NCBI GenBank assembly: GCA_964402115.1
Contig: CAYOBW010000132.1
Coordinates: 1-18,558 of the forward strand
Source: CAYOBW01 sp964402115
GTDB lineage: Bacteria > Verrucomicrobiota > Kiritimatiellia > UBA8416 > CAYOBW01
DNA: 18,558 bases
Direction: 5' to 3'
A program made the translations under genes and the position numbers. The notes under the pieces were generated by a model, which made no database searches, was not told the DNA's origin, and worked only from the letters and a program-made list of their open reading frames with translations. Position 1 is the first letter of the stretch; every line of letters starts with the position of its first letter. Positions 18,301-18,558 of this stretch are shown one piece after another.

Positions 18301-18316
18301 CTTCATAATCAGGTAG
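236..18316 (+). CDS. Giant secreted autotransporter-associated beta-strand repeat (PATR) protein with GH54-like and LamG-like domains
   Basis: The predicted product is a surface or extracellular protein of about 6,026 residues. A signal peptide (1-34) precedes a Gly/Thr/Asn/Ala-rich body made of about 27 PATR motifs (consensus K-T-G-x-G-T-L-T-L-S-G-x-N-T-Y-T-G-x-T-T-V-x-x-G-T-L), which are expected to stack as a beta-solenoid. Inserted domains are a GH54-like beta-sandwich (about 133-397), LamG/ConA-like domains (about 1189-1403 and 5497-5702) and a C-terminal cap. Five W...NW openers (residues about 35, 1046, 2072, 4228, 5350) divide it into passenger-like units. No barrel or sorting signal is visible at the C terminus. 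ATG 236 is chosen over in-frame ATG 164 because of the ribosome binding site and because it gives a conventional signal peptide; ATG 284 is a weaker alternative. The gene stands alone in the window. PATR family membership is secure; function (adhesion, glycan binding, biofilm matrix) is inferred. Length is extreme even for this family. Confidence 0.93.
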   Translation: MRITKLMTCRSSGPGRMAAWAVVALLGAGTAEGADLEWDANTGTVGAQDGAGNWNTSANNWWTGSANALWNNGTPDTAYIGAANAAGATITVASGMSAAALNLRAPGSGSYTLSGGDLTLGAGGLSTLRLGPVLALDRLSVGAAGAYSLRKLRSAYAGFAVRVRRSSDSVEQDIGFDANGNLDSTALTAFLGGATAYVRTWYDQSTNARHGQQATAANQPLLSVVDGRWTLTGDGTDYFTASTATVGNMTAGGASGTAVLVVRTSNLQQMNFGYTGTGRWSAHLNWNDGSSTLYFDAGGTTAGNGRISIANSGNNGVWQQYTLWRSGANKSIRWGGVERLAAAGAIQTASTTGGWEVMGCSGDGSKARSMTSEYIQFASGLSAADLLVLEYSQSAYWGVPGPALTATVSTPIALGVAQSWDVGTGHTVTVGGAISGAGHALTINGTSGLSNSGTLVLGGNSGFTGITTIKRGTVALAHASALGATGAGNATTVNGNDGNTATTLSLSPASAGLAIAETLNLNASGAGRVALLNNSAQNHTLSGPIDVSSTGSLVQFDSAGTGSITVTGDIAGTMSGGSYLFLRGTGTSGSNRLLGSVNLVGGNLSKTDAGTWLVGATGKTYSWVNTQVAVGTLTMGVANVLPATTTLTMGQGDANNATLNLNGFGQTIASLVLSSSGGTKTITSATTAILTLNNAGANSYGGTLNGVGLGLTKNGAGTLTLSGNAIDYQGPTTVTEGRLILSNNDDTHTSALAISSGATVEIYRDTAAVYEHQKTIVISGAGTLEKTGTGIVEMNANVDSTISLDSGAKIDVKAGTLRLGYGTRSNWANNKADLNIEAGATFDQWDKNATPVIVDALTGGGTYIKGTAVDYGDGNLTVGVDNGSGNFTGSLRNGTGSTPGVLSFTKTGTGAQTLSGANTYTGMTTVEGGTLTVNGSLANASMTITGGAVNGGGTLDYRIAGNTADRISLSGSGAIDISGFTLNVVVIGAFAEAEYVVIDDVSRMTGTFAAVNLPVPSTYWSLDYDGTDANPGAVVLVYDAASALAIWDGETDGSWAAGQNWLATTPINNVPLVFPAAALNKANNNDLLTSVMSLALEGGYTIGGNALALGNSVTSTGDNTISLPLSLALGGRPFDVQNTLIYSGSASGAGGIAKFSSGTLVVNGVNSYSGPTTINGGILKLAAPPTTAPGSLSGLTIHLDATQLAQADGSVVGTWGNLGSLGASGNFTRSGTATQPTFHTTRYLLNGRPQVKFYASDLLRNTSNHGNTCTVMFAGRLEGGVQQRLVGGGNNHNWLLGFHGGTQDDAHFNAWLYNGAPSVDYLGKVYEATFDAGTAAFYRNGTLLAGPTAGFQGPNGLALGGYYTTVNAEPSNGSIGELLVFNRVLSDTERQQMEAYLQAKWYGPLPAASAVTVTGGILDLDGVNQTIGSLAGDASGQVRLNGGWLTVGNPTTTTTFSGTIVNGTAAGGGLFKDGLGDLILAGGSANTFTGDTVLRYGRLGLSKTAGAAFGGNFIGIHNLSPDVYTTQDNQFPPGCVMVFVGDAGDHVRFELLGTSQTLAGIDNAGGRSGYGVIQQYEQSGQASVDGLSTLILNGSGTYSFDGYLRDSGGKLELIKSGTGTQTLSGVNITFTGQTTVNGGQLTFTGTAYSGTAGSLVADGATLLMDSSENNRLRGPLTVSGTLNVINTAAHTLGGDIVLNTGVIDTGSAVGTGGRNEQYGVLYIGGANRTVTASGAGNTVSGSNNTFGLETGRTLFFHTPLATDALLVSGRIVRRSDQGTSTGAVTKTGEGTLTLSGANTYLGATTVSAGRLLYGASDVILSGALTVNGVTAVLDLATYSDTVGTVTLQGGGTLTGTSGILASTAAYEMQSGTVSAILGGTMGLNKTTAGTVTLASGVAQQYTGATAISAGTLLVNGSLDANSAVTISGTGVLGGTGAANGTLAVNSGGTVAPGTSVGQLNAGATTFAAGGAYRVELGSVSGTPGTDWDHLNIVGALVMDAAFTVDVRGDTITNWDPAGNYTWTIATASGGISGSLPAISTANFGNGFNGVFSLSTVGNELRLTYTAGTGPVSLFWDLNGAAAGAGSATPDGDWNAADTDWGYSGAGIASTFPWQSGNIGVFSAGTDATGEYTITVGGGGITANGITFEDGTPTVTGGTLTLAGTTPTITSRSSLSPLLSAPLAGSAGLNINLAAVSGANLYLEGNNGYSGGTTFTGNNGYLGIAHANALGTGNALTMTDSTGWVQLGLHGVSLAVGDLTGSANSFIQNSADGTLQTLTVNQTGSTTFAGILRNGSGLSDAKLALVKTGGGPLTLTGANAFTGGTAIDQGQVIIGAGGALANQAVATIAVNNGGTLTFSRTDTFGNHAATIVTPIVLNAGGVVNNNGAYFNCLGPIILNGGSVDAVGGVSTSWASFGLKGDVTVMAGSTSTMSSGGANAGYHLGNAGVTGTTFDVGSGGLLQLTGTLVDGRATASPYNPQVSFLNKTGSGTLTLSGDNTYTGGTIIRGGVLSVEAIADGALSNIGRAGGTGNYIGMIDGTLRYTGTGAATTTRSLWVDQAQTGSTFDIVSPTGSLTINSAGSNRINKNITKTGAGTLTLGPAVADGIYQTAAVTVNQGTLVLTGTRIDHTGATVVNAGTTLRMVNLDDCHSVSLYIAPGATAEFSIAGTFNRFSATSIEGSGTFVKSGAGTLRTGNATDQYAKWNMTGGLIDVQAGTFLTDYQNQSVAWVNNKASMNVAAPAFVSMSGGNHISVDALTGAGTVQNVNNWGTGIFTVGQNDGSGAFSGLLRDNGGPLALTKVGSGSQTLTGASTYSGATTIAGGTLLLDFSAGGAAGSNILPSGTALVLVGGALEVKGTAGQNGTVQTVGGTTVNSPSTLKLTPNGATTADVNLGALTLNSGAGVNFVGATGSDAGARFITTSSAGLNDGQTRLPNNCTWNGTGWASIKDVGGVKYVVQWEGVYTDIATGTDTGYSVVVPDGSTESVRILEGGLTGAPNRLELATTTIGSLLMTAATTPSAIRMNVHGANDTLVIGGGAGASGAVTVGAGAQGLTIGQSGNQGYVTVGTSGASTLSLSANNADAGRGITVNSRIQNNAGGGLVSLSVAGGGVGGTIVLAGANSFTGPISIGDGVLRLAGAGSLGLGSYGETIVNNGTLRYSSSVAQTLSGVIGGTGDLIKDTDASVLTLSGANTYSGATTVNAGTIRLLRGTATASAFTLNAGGTLRVDNDGATWTLNPGPTVSLNGGTLAYYTSGDFWTVLSNRAITSEPATSSFITLEDAGGATIAGFFPDAGLKGSGTVTVNPLSAGVALNLRNNNTTFSGLLIVNGIASATAGAGSGLGVGGCTIGLQNADIELNGTMELLNGGIGYHNPASGQFWMGALSGTGVMVGNYRSTGGGTTVTLGWNDHDGDFAGTIANGTDNTVNIVKVGTGTQTFSGASTYTGTTTINGGILQAGASACVFGTNSAVTLANTPGVSLDLNNLDVPIGSLAGGGASGGNVLLGTGTLTVGGNNGNTTYSGVLSGNGALVKVGTGILSLVGVNTFAGGSTVNAGQLQIRHNNALAGAVTVNAGGVLSLGQSGLSVNTDITLNGGLFSGGMDSGTVNNTYGGTIALTALGGTVTTWWSDKTVTLTGKVTGPGALTVDVQQSGNNGGRVIMAGSLSNDYAGTTTLRGGTAGDSPQLGLAKSGGAVAIPGDMIMAATGTRAILWATHDNQFGPNSVLRWVGSGDTRFELKGTTQMLAGIDTTGYVPGTYATVQHSEFGSPAVVDSTSHLILNVPVGQSYTFGGANTSVRDYNGGVLSLTKNGSGTQTLDGGGITYSGATALNAGTLALRDTTGFASYMTMDPGATLNLARTVVGFGNRNRVTRFITGAGTINVNAADNSPGATDGGWVTFLTGSESGLDNFTGTVNVNTGNLSIDNGGRWLGNPTLNVYNNGFFGIRNNNISVDGLNGDGHVGNDFNGDTVGHTLTVGANNGSGLFSGVIHGSVNGGSDNGGINEGILHLNKAGSGTQTLTGINTYGGSTTVSGGTLKIGGAGQLKAGNYSGAVAISTGAVFEYNSSAAQSLTGSLTGSGEFRVTGAGAVTLGGVGAYNGALTVSTGRLNLNGTVGAAALSVASDATLGGEGSLAAGSSLTLADGANLVINPTTDTGALSVGNLDVSAGTVTVHLDPPRTTSGDITVRVLNYSGTRTGDETNFAIAGTGYRKAEFDVSTPGQVNLTYNLGGLTWTGANGSEWDIDTTANWTPQPTFFNGDQVTFADNVANRNIVLGVSVEPSEVIFSYPATYAYSLSGAGGIDGSARLQKLGTGTLTINTDNSFSGGATLGYETANGGAIVLGHANALGTGTITMKGGQVQAGAAGLTITNAITVAGGGFRFGGAHDLTFSGLTTLVTANRAIGNYSGVKTLTLGDIATGGYVATFEANDGAENNGAIVVNGAITGTGGVRVHPSFDNSVVTLNAANSYSGATAVEAGTLTFSATSGHSGMGAITVGGGGGSARLNLGGAVASSGTQNTIVGSAASDRGTLTIGADATFYKMLVGNNATASGAVIQNGVNVVIGSGLSNVDVLSLGLATGGYGYYRMNGGTLLTGQLGLAGNTTNAKGVFDLLGGTVTVNGGWVVFGWGTGQNGVLNIHGGTLTSPAANPFTLGFAGSGYANVNVLGGTLDTTANAYMELSRTGVNESYVNIAGGTLFTKRIASAQTSGTRVLTFNGGTLKAGAASTTFLPAALTGAYVYGGGATIDTAGYSITVAQPLLAPTGNGVTAIPVSTPGAGYTGAPVVRLTGGGGTGATAIAQVDLTDGSPTYGQVTGILVTSAGYDYTSAPTVTLIGGGATSEATPGTPTLGANASGGLTKISAGTLTLAYNYGSFTGGTTISTGTVASNPTSDTNNQLNSPLGARIPGNVITVEDGAVLTTTGTQHNWIDGVSMANDGSAAHTVVINTGGKVSNAAGYITGIGNLTLNGGTLECNNGYAAGWSAAYVLLGDVTVGGATTSSITKPGTTVPDIRLTTANASRTFTVGGGSSLHVATPLINGNGFTSGLIKAGPGAMTLTAANTFSGNTVVEDGVVTLGAGGTLANTASLTIETGTTLNLSGAANNQIQASAVSPTLTINGTLRATTALAHTLYATTITMNNGTLDSTGGVTTDWGAFFVVASRTITANGAGNVIGGNGRLGINGGQTLTLDTPLAGDAVLVSTILGYGASGTAGGLIKSGAGTATLSSANTYTGTTTVQAGTLTLGPGGSLGHANITISGGALNGTGSTLNYRLVNDTGNLIAISGSGAMNATGIALNLVVSGRQTAGEYVLADDNTRFTGPFASVAAPAGWSVDYDGTTANPGAVVLVFDASAVSATWDGEDAGNDLWTSGLNWQGDATPVEGAPLIFPVAAGEKSNINNLLGAVYSLSLAGGYTLSGNPLALANSVNSTGNNTIALPLSVAGTRTLEVQSGTLTVAGAISGAGGVAKVGAGTLTFNGVNTYTGATTVAVGTLKLQSSVGTLPVTGGLVARWDATAITGLADGATVDTWTDLSPSARNLTRTAGAPVYVTNGGNGLPIVRFTSDGNSYFSFTGLTTIRSVFYVARELESAADRNFWLGHDISYHFHRGEDANAYIWGANSSANIRNGVTRLNGVTVNGAATPFGTGALKLLSVVTTGNVEANRVSYDRGIAARSWRGDIGEILIYDRALAAEERLQVEQYLMRKWLGTAPPTTSLALSDAGSRLDLNGVRAAIGSLAGVAGSQVLLNGGVLTVGNNNRTTTMSGIFADGSVAGGGFTKDGTGDLILAGNASNTHTGPTLLQAGRIGLAKTGGAYAFPGHFIGIHNWSPDVYATVDNQFPPGSVMYFRGNSGDQVRFELLGTTQTLAGIDNSGGRSGAGVVQHREQVTAAAVDGVSTLILNGSGSYFYDGSLRDTGGQLELIKNGTGTQTLSGVNSYTGDTTVLAGTLAIAGGSSLADGAALRISTGAKVEVAFGVVETVNEIYIDGRRKWPGTWGAPGSGAQHVYPAYFAGQGVVNVLNGDPIPPTIFIIR
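632..1425 (+). other. GH54-like (alpha-L-arabinofuranosidase B catalytic-type) domain, probably inactive
   Basis: Residues about 133-397 carry hallmarks of the arabinofuranosidase B catalytic fold: LD near 136, AYSLRKL near 146, VRVRRSS, DIGFDANGNLD, and TWYDQS (W201-S205) followed by a Q-x-T region. In the well-studied fungal AkAbfB, as I recall it, the catalytic nucleophile is a Glu in a DMEN motif and the acid/base an Asp in a GGDN motif. Here the segment that seems to correspond to DMEN reads YFDAGG (294-299), with no Glu, while GDGS (D363) seems to match GGDN. I therefore infer a sugar-binding or structural role rather than hydrolysis. The alignment is from memory and by eye; family assignment is more certain than loss of activity. 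Confidence 0.65.
2366..3040 (+). repeat. Block F copy 1 (PATR pair framing a NNKA / VDALTG segment)
   Basis: About 225 residues running from one PATR motif to the next. Between them lie IDYQGPTTV, SSGATVEIYRD, GAGTLEKTG, IDVKAGTLRLG, NWANNKADLNIEAG, VDALTGGGTY and LTVGVDNGSGNFTGSL. Copy 2 at 7997-8719 has the same order of landmarks (IDHTGATVV, PGATAEFS, GSGTFVKSG, IDVQAGTF, WVNNKASMNVA, VDALTGAGTV, FTVGQNDGSGAFSGLL). The tail also recurs at 12026-12346 (ISVDGLNGDGHV, LTVGANNGSGLFSGVI). The pattern recurs widely in PATR proteins as I know the family; it is not named to my knowledge. Confidence 0.7.
2945..5164 (+). repeat. Long internal duplication, copy A (about 740 residues)
   Basis: Order of parts: PATR motif; closing domain (EYVVIDD...PGAVVLVYD); opener (IWDGE...GQNW); PATR motif; LamG-like domain; DLDGVNQTIGSLAG; PATR motif; the FIGIHN / DNQFPPG / FELLG / QTLAGID segment; and a last PATR motif (GTGTQTLSGVN). 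Copy B at 15863-18067 repeats every part in the same order with nearly the same length (735 residues). Conservation is uneven: over 4775-5116 versus 17681-18022 I count about 87 of 114 residues identical, but the LamG cores have little in common. The copies span unit boundaries, so the duplicated block is out of phase with the opener/closer units. Confidence 0.85.
3800..4444 (+). other. LamG/ConA-like lectin domain 1
   Basis: Residues about 1189-1403. Framework landmarks are GLTIHLDATQL, ADGSVVGTWGN, LNGRPQVKF, FYRNG, LALGG, the signature GSIGELLVFNR, then ERQQMEAYLQAKW. This is the usual layout of LamG/ConA-superfamily jelly-roll domains in secreted PVC-group proteins, where they bind glycans or act as spacers. 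It is flanked by PATR motifs on both sides. Its counterpart in copy B (16724-17341) keeps only the framework. The ligand cannot be read from sequence. Confidence 0.75.
5273..5680 (+). repeat. Block D copy 1 (AHTL...GNTVSG...PLATDALLVS...PATR)
   Basis: About 136 residues. Landmarks are GTLNVINTAAHTL, LNTGVIDTGS, RTVTASGAGNTVSG, LETGRTLFFHTPLA, DALLVSGRI, and a closing PATR motif. Block D copy 2 (15575-15955) has GTLRATTALAHTL, MNNGTLDSTGG, RTITANGAGNVIGG, INGGQTLTLDTPLA, DAVLVSTIL, then a PATR motif. The shared order makes homology clear despite moderate identity. Confidence 0.7.
7349..7777 (+). repeat. Block E copy 1 (LNGGSV...GDVTV...FDVGSGG...PATR)
   Basis: About 143 residues. Landmarks are PIVLNAGGVVNN, LGPIILNGGSVDAVGG, TSWASFGLKGDVTV, GTTFDVGSGGLLQL and a PATR motif. 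Copy 2 at 15047-15454 has VVINTGGKVSN, IGNLTLNGGTLECNN, GWSAAYVLLGDVTV, SRTFTVGGGSSLHV and a PATR motif. The 'LxGDVTV' phrase is the easiest marker. Copy 2 lies directly before block D copy 2. Confidence 0.65.
7997..8719 (+). repeat. Block F copy 2
   Basis: About 241 residues, homologous to 2366-3040. It starts ITKTGAGTLTLGP and runs through IDHTGATVVNAG, NLDDCHSVSLYI, IDVQAGTFLTD, WVNNKASMNV, ISVDALTGAGTV and FTVGQNDGSG to a PATR motif ending GGTLLLDF. It is slightly longer than copy 1 because of an insertion near its start (AVADGIYQTAAV, with a second half-PATR). It holds one of the protein's few cysteines (DDCHS). Confidence 0.7.
11282..11737 (+). repeat. Third, isolated copy of the DNQF / FELxGTxQxLAGID segment
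   Basis: About 152 residues: LGLAKSGGAVAIPGD, DNQFGPNSVLRW, RFELKGTTQMLAGID, VVDSTSHLILNV, NGGVLSLTKNGSGTQTL and a PATR motif. It matches the ends of the long duplicate (about 4730-5164 and 17630-18067) in order and length. Here it stands without the LamG domain or the FIGIHN/SPDVY stretch that accompany the other two. It is more diverged from them than they are from each other. Confidence 0.75.
12026..12346 (+). repeat. Block F partial copy 3
   Basis: About 107 residues matching only the second half of block F: ISVDGLNGDGHVGND, LTVGANNGSGLFSGVIHG, and then a PATR motif (SGTQTLTGINTYGG). The first half (NNKA and IDVxAG segments) is represented at best by VNTGNLSIDNGGRWLG just upstream. This suggests the VDALTG-to-PATR half can be shuffled on its own. 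Confidence 0.55.
13973..14404 (+). repeat. 'GGT' ladder: six short repeats unlike PATR
   Basis: Six consecutive strands end in a GGT/GGTL turn: YYRMNGGTL, VFDLLGGTV, VLNIHGGTL, NVNVLGGTL, YVNIAGGTL and RVLTFNGGTL. They are separated by 17-25 residues that carry LGLAGN, VVFGWGTGQN, FTLGFAGSGY and MELSRTG. The period is about 22-28 residues, shorter than PATR, and the NTYTG turn is absent. Such 'GxxNVxGGTL' ladders occur in other secreted PVC-group proteins in my knowledge and probably form a narrower beta-solenoid. The function is unknown. Confidence 0.65.
14521..14745 (+). repeat. Tandem GxGYxxAP-V motif pair
   Basis: Two adjacent units of about 35 residues read PGAGYTGAPVVRLTGGGG and SAGYDYTSAPTVTLIGGG. 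They are joined by GATAIAQVDLTDG and GQVTGILVT. The form is known to me as a small 'GsGYtsaPtVtitGGGGsGAtAtA' repeat found in secreted and phage-tail-like proteins, usually in tandem. It sits between the GGT ladder and the next PATR motif. It is likely a compact beta-structure; no ligand can be inferred. Confidence 0.65.
15047..15454 (+). repeat. Block E copy 2
   Basis: About 136 residues homologous to 7349-7777, with LNGGTLECNNG, the shared LLGDVTVGG phrase, TFTVGGGSSL and a PATR motif (GPGAMTLTAANTFSG). It runs straight into block D copy 2 through a short linker (15455-15574). Confidence 0.65.
15575..15955 (+). repeat. Block D copy 2
   Basis: About 127 residues homologous to 5273-5680. Its last PATR motif (15863-15955) is at the same time the first motif of the long duplicate copy B, so the two blocks overlap. 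In unit 2 the order is the reverse: block D follows the long duplicate. Confidence 0.7.
15863..18067 (+). repeat. Long internal duplication, copy B (about 735 residues)
   Basis: Homologous to 2945-5164 through its whole length: PATR, closing domain with EYVLADD, opener TWDGEDAG...GLNW, PATR, LamG-2, DLNGVRAAIGSLAG, PATR, FIGIHN / SPDVY / DNQFPPG / RFELLG / QTLAGID, STLILNGSG, LELIK and a last PATR motif. Lengths differ by only about five residues. The DNA is diverged throughout, so the event is not recent. It ends just before the C-terminal cap. Confidence 0.85.
16724..17341 (+). other. LamG/ConA-like lectin domain 2
   Basis: Residues about 5497-5702. Landmarks are GGLVARWDATAI, ADGATVDTWTDLSPS, NGLPIVRF, FWLGHD, the signature GDIGEILIYDR and ERLQVEQYLMRKW. 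Position and framework match LamG-1, but loops and most core strands differ. The 'YHFHRGEDAN' stretch (about 17029-17055), rich in His and acidic residues, is absent from LamG-1 and could be a metal or ligand site; that is inference. Confidence 0.75.
18068..18316 (+). other. C-terminal cap of PATR proteins, with a short hydrophobic tail
   Basis: After the last PATR motif come SLADGAALRISTGAKVEVAF, VVETVNEIYIDGRRK, PGTWGAPGSGA, YFAGQGVVNVLNG and the tail DPIPPTIFIIR before the TAG stop. The 'V..L.IDG....GTWG..GS.A....YF.G.GV..V' series is the standard end of many non-barrel PATR proteins in the PVC group as I know them. There is no autotransporter beta-barrel, no PEP-CTERM motif and no LPXTG. 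The role is presumably to cap the solenoid. Confidence 0.75.
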
Positions 18317-18332
18317 CGGGCCGGCGGGTTCG

Positions 18333-18347
18333 GGGGTGCGCAACCCC
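18333..18347. terminator. GC-rich hairpin just after the giant gene
   Basis: GGGGT at 18333-18337 pairs with ACCCC at 18343-18347 around a five-base loop (GCGCA). An alternative pairing uses GGGTT at 18326-18330 with AACCC at 18342-18346. It begins 16 bases after the stop codon, a usual place for a terminator. No clear T-run follows on either strand, so termination is not certain. Confidence 0.35.
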
Positions 18348-18373
18348 GGCGTTTGCTTCCTGCCGGCATGGGG

Positions 18374-18388
18374 GTGACATCTGTGACA
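18374..18388. repeat. Short direct repeat GTGACA-TCT-GTGACA
   Basis: GTGACA occurs at 18374-18379 and again at 18383-18388, a nine-base period, within a 3' intergenic stretch with no evident coding signal. It could be an operator-like double half-site, a mobile-element end or chance. Confidence 0.3.
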
Positions 18389-18400
18389 CGCTTAATCGCC

Positions 18401-18558
18401 TCACTTGATGTTGTACGTGTGGAGCAGCGCAGGCGACAGCGGGACCGAGCGGGCAGCCCACGCGCCGTCCCAGAGTAGCCTCGCCCGCTCGCTGCACTTC
18501 CATGCCACGTGGCGCGAATTTGCGGACCAGGTGACGCAGACCAACGCCGGCGCCGACC
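18401..18558 (-). CDS. Possible C-terminal end of a convergent gene (partial, unidentified)
   Basis: Reading the minus strand from the window edge, a frame of 51 codons stays open to a TGA at 18401-18403. It has high GC at third positions and ends LLHTYNIK. I do not recognise a family. Its arrangement would be tail-to-tail with the giant gene, with the hairpin at 18333-18347 between them. The opposite strand offers an equally open frame from ATG 18408 to the edge (MLYVWSSAGDSG...), with the same third-position bias and no ribosome binding site. At most one is likely real, and the window is too short to decide. Confidence 0.3.
   Translation of the reverse strand, partial: SAPALVCVTWSANSRHVAWKCSERARLLWDGAWAARSVPLSPALLHTYNIK

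Larger units (their letters stand above)
16283..18316 (+). other. Unit 5 of the giant protein: opener, LamG-2, PATR repeats, C-terminal cap
   Basis: About 677 residues, the shortest unit. It opens SATWDGEDAGNDLW...GLNW and carries LamG-2 (16724-17341), the DNQFPPG segment, PATR motifs near 16616, 17546 and 17978 and the cap. It corresponds to the first two-thirds of unit 2, which is its homologue. Confidence 0.6.

Noticed and set aside
18309..18503. Minus-strand open frame across the 3' end
   Set aside because: It runs across the hairpin into the end of the giant gene, with weaker third-position GC bias than the competing frame at 18401-18558 and no recognisable product.

Overview
The window is almost entirely one gene. 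A single uninterrupted plus-strand reading frame of about 18 kb (best start 236, stop ending 18316) encodes a secreted protein of about 6,026 residues. It is built from autotransporter-associated beta-strand repeats (the PATR / TIGR02601 type) with interspersed carbohydrate-binding-like beta-sandwich domains. The DNA is GC-rich. The domain mix (PATR repeats, LamG/ConA-like domains, a GH54-like arabinofuranosidase fold, and a C-terminal cap of the 'IDG...GTWG...YF.GQG' type) is what I associate with the Planctomycetes-Verrucomicrobia group, especially Verrucomicrobiota, Kiritimatiellota or Lentisphaerota. That assignment is inference from family knowledge; there is no rRNA or other marker gene here.

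Layout: positions 1-235 are a non-coding leader holding a 14-bp imperfect inverted repeat (1-15 with 61-74) and a good ribosome binding site (GGAG, 225-228). A signal peptide (about 236-337) is followed by five concatenated passenger-like units, each opened by a W-D/T-G...W...NW motif: unit 1 (338-3370, with the GH54-like domain), unit 2 (3371-6448, with LamG-1), unit 3 (6449-12916, the longest), unit 4 (12917-16282, with a 'GGT' ladder and a tandem GxGYxxAP motif) and unit 5 (16283-18316, with LamG-2 and the C-terminal cap). About 27 PATR motifs run through all of it.

Larger blocks are duplicated inside the protein. A block of about 740 residues at 2945-5164 recurs at 15863-18067. Three further block families (5273-5680 / 15575-15955; 7349-7777 / 15047-15454; 2366-3040 / 7997-8719) recur as well. 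The first three pairs lie in mirror order along the protein, all on the same strand. The long duplicate is very unevenly conserved: its tail is about three-quarters identical while its LamG core is hardly recognisable.

Positions 18317-18558 hold a GC-rich hairpin, a short direct repeat and, at the edge, the possible end of a convergent minus-strand gene. I recognise no outer-membrane barrel, PEP-CTERM, LPXTG or other anchoring signal at the C terminus. I therefore read the protein as exported through Sec and displayed or released outside the cell, likely for adhesion or glycan binding; the attachment mechanism and ligand are unknown.
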